This document shows, in pieces, positions 61,693 through 64,000 of a stretch of 64,000 nt of DNA. Made by a program: the position numbers and the translations under genes. The notes under the pieces were generated by a model. The model made no database searches. It saw only the letters and a program-made list of their open reading frames with translations, and was not told where the DNA came from. The stretch covers positions 1 through 64,000 of the forward strand of contig VMTE01000025.1 in the NCBI GenBank assembly GCA_013791775.1, written 5' to 3'. This DNA is from Hyphomonas sp. Lineage in GTDB: Bacteria; Pseudomonadota; Alphaproteobacteria; Caulobacterales; Hyphomonadaceae. Position 1 is the first letter of the stretch. The number at the start of each line of letters is the position of its first letter.

Positions 61693-63594
61693 ATGCTCTC
61701 AGCATTGAACAAGACGTTGCACGCGTTTTCATCTCGCATTTCGGCTTCGCTCAGCTTTCGCCTGGGCTGGAACCTCCTGCTCGCAGGCGGCGTGGGCGCC
61801 GCCGCGATGCTTTTCCTCCTCAACGCCACGATCAATGACCGGTTCGAGTTTCTCGAAGATACCGCAATCCAGGGTCACATCGACCGCTCCGGATCCATGC
61901 TGGAGTCGATGAAAGCGCAAGTCCAGGCGAAGTCGATGGACTGGGCCGTATGGGACGCAACGTTCGACTTCATTCACGATGGAAACCAGAGTTACATCGA
62001 CGAAAACCTGTCAACGGTGTCGATGTTGAATCTCGATGTAAACGCCATGGGCTTCGTCCGGTTCGATGGCGCTTTCCGGCGTGGCGAATACGTCGACCTG
62101 GAAAGCGAAGAGAAGACTCCCGATCTGGCGGCCATATTTTTGGCCCATACAACGACTCCGGATTTTATTGAGGCCGCGAAACGCGCGCCGAATTTCCAGA
62201 CATTTATCCGCCAGGGCGACCGGCTACTCGTGCTCAGCGCTGCTCAAGTCACGATGAGCGACGGCTCCGGCGCGCCAGAAGGCTTTCTGGTCCTTGGCAA
62301 GGAGATCGGCGAGGAAGATATTTTCGAAGCGCTCCAGATCCCCGGCCAAGTCGCTTTTGAACGGATCGACGCCCCGAGCGCTGTCATAAAAGATAGCAGC
62401 GGCTCCAAAATCACCCGCCAGGTGACGGGATTGAGCGGCGCACCGATTGCGACCATCGGCTTTACAGTTCCCCGCAATCTTGTGGCGCAAGGCCGAAGAC
62501 TTTTCTGGCTCGCCAGTTCCGGCATGCTCATCATGTTGATCCTGATGATCGCACTCGTCAGCTACCGGCTTTGGGCCATCGTGATCCGACCAATTGAATC
62601 GTTCCAGCACCACGTCGCGAAGATCAAGGACTCCGGCCAACTCGCCGACTTTACAAGCGATCCGCGTTCGGATGAGCTTGGAGAGCTGTACACCGAGTTT
62701 AACGAGATGGCCCGCGAACTGGATGCACTGCGTTCGAAGATCGAAGCGCAGTCCTTCGCCATCGGGAAAAGCGAAAGCGCCATTGGCACAATGCACAACG
62801 TCCGCAACGGCCTTAGCCCGGTGCGCGCCATTCTCACCAAGCTCGACGGTGAAATGATTTTGCCTATGGAAACTGAAATCGGCCGCGCGATTACGGAACT
62901 GTCTTCGGCGGCTGAGCCCTCAGCACGCCGCGAGAAGCTGTTGAGCTTTCTGCAAACGGCCATCAGCCATGCAAGCGGGTCCATGACCGACAAGAAGGTC
63001 CTGCTCAGAGAGGCTATCCGCAGCCTGAACGGCGCCGTGGAGACGATCGAGACCGTTCAGTCTGCGGACAACCAGAAACAGTCTTATTCAGAAACCTGCG
63101 ACCTCAGCTCGCTGGTCGGCAATGCCGCCACTCTGGCGCGCCATGTTGCCGGCCTGCCGATCGAAGTCGAGTTCGCGAGCGACGAACGGTTCCAGATCGC
63201 GGGCAACAGGGTCCTGCTTGCCCAGATCCTGGAGAACATCGTCACGAATGCGGTTGAGTCGATTTCGGCCACCGAGCGCGGCTCCGGACGGATCGACATC
63301 GCGGCGAGTCGTATTGTCGTGGGCACTGAGGCGTGCGTCCGCGTCGATATTACGGACAGCGGAAACGGCTTCGACGCAGATCTGACTTCCAGGATATTCG
63401 AGCGCGGCTTCTCGACCCGGGGCAAGACCGGCAGGGGTCTCGGCCTCCACTGGTGCGCCAACACCGTCAACGCCATGGGCGGCAACTTCACCATAAACAG
63501 CCCCGGCCCTGGCGCCGGCGCAACCGTCACCCTCGTTTTGCGTACCGCGACGCACAACGCCGAAAGCGGCCAGACTTCGCCGCGCGCCGCCTGA
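61693..63594 (+). CDS. CHASE4-domain sensor histidine kinase
   Basis: A 633-residue inner-membrane kinase. TM1 is at 25-44 and TM2 at about 270-291. Between them is a periplasmic CHASE4 domain with the motif SMDWAVWDATFDF (81-93). HAMP (about 292-345), a helical linker and an unusual dimerisation region with His368 in TMHNVRNGLSPV follow. The ATPase domain has the N box ENIVTNAVESI, the G1 box DSGNGF and G2 GRGLGLHWC. It is coupled to the preceding response regulator gene (one-base gap), its likely partner. Confidence 0.92.
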   Translation: MLSALNKTLHAFSSRISASLSFRLGWNLLLAGGVGAAAMLFLLNATINDRFEFLEDTAIQGHIDRSGSMLESMKAQVQAKSMDWAVWDATFDFIHDGNQSYIDENLSTVSMLNLDVNAMGFVRFDGAFRRGEYVDLESEEKTPDLAAIFLAHTTTPDFIEAAKRAPNFQTFIRQGDRLLVLSAAQVTMSDGSGAPEGFLVLGKEIGEEDIFEALQIPGQVAFERIDAPSAVIKDSSGSKITRQVTGLSGAPIATIGFTVPRNLVAQGRRLFWLASSGMLIMLILMIALVSYRLWAIVIRPIESFQHHVAKIKDSGQLADFTSDPRSDELGELYTEFNEMARELDALRSKIEAQSFAIGKSESAIGTMHNVRNGLSPVRAILTKLDGEMILPMETEIGRAITELSSAAEPSARREKLLSFLQTAISHASGSMTDKKVLLREAIRSLNGAVETIETVQSADNQKQSYSETCDLSSLVGNAATLARHVAGLPIEVEFASDERFQIAGNRVLLAQILENIVTNAVESISATERGSGRIDIAASRIVVGTEACVRVDITDSGNGFDADLTSRIFERGFSTRGKTGRGLGLHWCANTVNAMGGNFTINSPGPGAGATVTLVLRTATHNAESGQTSPRAA

Positions 63595-63616
63595 TCTCAT
63601 TTCAAGGAACACTCGA

Positions 63617-64000
63617 ATGTCCTCACCCCTTCAAACTGGCAAATGGCTTCTCTCCGGGCTGGCGGCGCTTGCGCTGGTTTTCTCCGCCCACGCCGACGAA
63701 GCGGAGACACCCGACTCCGGCGCCTTTGAAGTCGATTTCACGATCGTCGCGGTGTCCGATTACCGGTTCCGCGGATATTCCCTCACAGACAAGGGCCCAG
63801 CCCTCCAACCCGAGCTGACCGTTTCCCACGAAAACGGCCTATACGTCTTTGCTTGGGGCTCGAACATCGACGACAATGGCGGCGCAGGCATCGAGGTCGA
63901 TTTCGGTGCGGGCTATTATACCGAGTTCGGCCGCTTCAATTTCGATCTGAACGGCATGTACTATTCCTATCCCGACGCCAACGACGACAACTACGCGGAA
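63617..64000 (+). CDS. TorF-like outer-membrane protein (Gcw_chp family), 5' part
   Basis: The first 128 residues are visible; the gene runs off the window. A Sec signal (WLLSGLAALALVFSAHA, about 1-26) precedes a mature region with VAVSDYRFRGYSLTDKGPAL, the characteristic opening of the TorF/Gcw_chp family of small outer-membrane beta barrels. Strands such as GIEVDFGAGYYTEFG follow. AAGGA lies eight bases before the ATG. It starts 22 bp after the kinase gene and is probably in the same operon; a role in uptake or sensing is inference. Confidence 0.82.
   Translation, partial: MSSPLQTGKWLLSGLAALALVFSAHADEAETPDSGAFEVDFTIVAVSDYRFRGYSLTDKGPALQPELTVSHENGLYVFAWGSNIDDNGGAGIEVDFGAGYYTEFGRFNFDLNGMYYSYPDANDDNYAE

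Overview
The window is a 64 kb stretch of ordinary, densely coded, high-GC alphaproteobacterial chromosome. Several features point to the Caulobacterales/Hyphomonadaceae lineage (Hyphomonas-like), which I infer without a database search: a GdhZ-type 180 kDa NAD-glutamate dehydrogenase, a Caulobacter-type small lipoprotein family, a bL31 without zinc cysteines, ethylmalonyl-CoA pathway genes, the EnvC-CtpA-YibQ-RppH envelope cluster, and a TorF-like outer-membrane protein. I see no rRNA or tRNA gene, IS element, prophage or CRISPR array.

Layout. 0-13 kb: end of an unknown gene, a cluster of GC-rich palindromes, mtgA (peptidoglycan glycosyltransferase), a lipoprotein M1 aminopeptidase, the large glutamate dehydrogenase, an AI-2E permease and a HerA-like ATPase. 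13-24 kb: aldehyde dehydrogenase, GST, Bcr-type MFS pump, then ecm and ccrA, two hallmark enzymes of the ethylmalonyl-CoA route for acetyl-CoA assimilation, with a SemiSWEET, a D-amino-acid transaminase-like enzyme and a DMT exporter among them. 24-30 kb: gap, pgk and a class I aldolase in a row (central glycolysis), small zinc-ribbon and DUF proteins, and thiE. 30-35 kb: inositol-monophosphatase-like enzyme, Baeyer-Villiger-type monooxygenase, a 53-residue membrane protein, an SDR with atypical codons and an ABC exporter.

35-44 kb, almost all minus strand: a tight block cysS, histidine phosphatase, exoD, IscU-like scaffold, yidD, thrS, O-antigen-ligase-like protein and a glycosyltransferase; folE diverges from it. 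45-53.5 kb: a long minus-strand envelope/RNA-decay gene string, lipoprotein, GNAT, hypothetical, envC, ctpA, yibQ-like deacetylase, rppH, hydrolase, class IV aminotransferase and sulfotransferase, many joined by 4-base overlaps. 53.7-58 kb: mdh, a BI-1 family protein, DUF2853, thpR, DUF6445 and an acidic lipoprotein. 58-64 kb: a 5'-truncated DmpA-type aminopeptidase remnant in a gene-poor stretch, then a signalling operon: a response regulator with GGDEF and EAL domains, a CHASE4 histidine kinase, and the start of a TorF-like porin gene.

The most interesting non-coding signal is the folE leader. It contains three perfect helices, one of which would form a pseudoknot, and two alternative partners for the folE ribosome binding site. 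Other candidate regulatory structures are a long hairpin in the gap leader, a 25-bp inverted repeat whose right arm covers the pgk ribosome binding site, and related palindromes upstream of ecm and ccrA.
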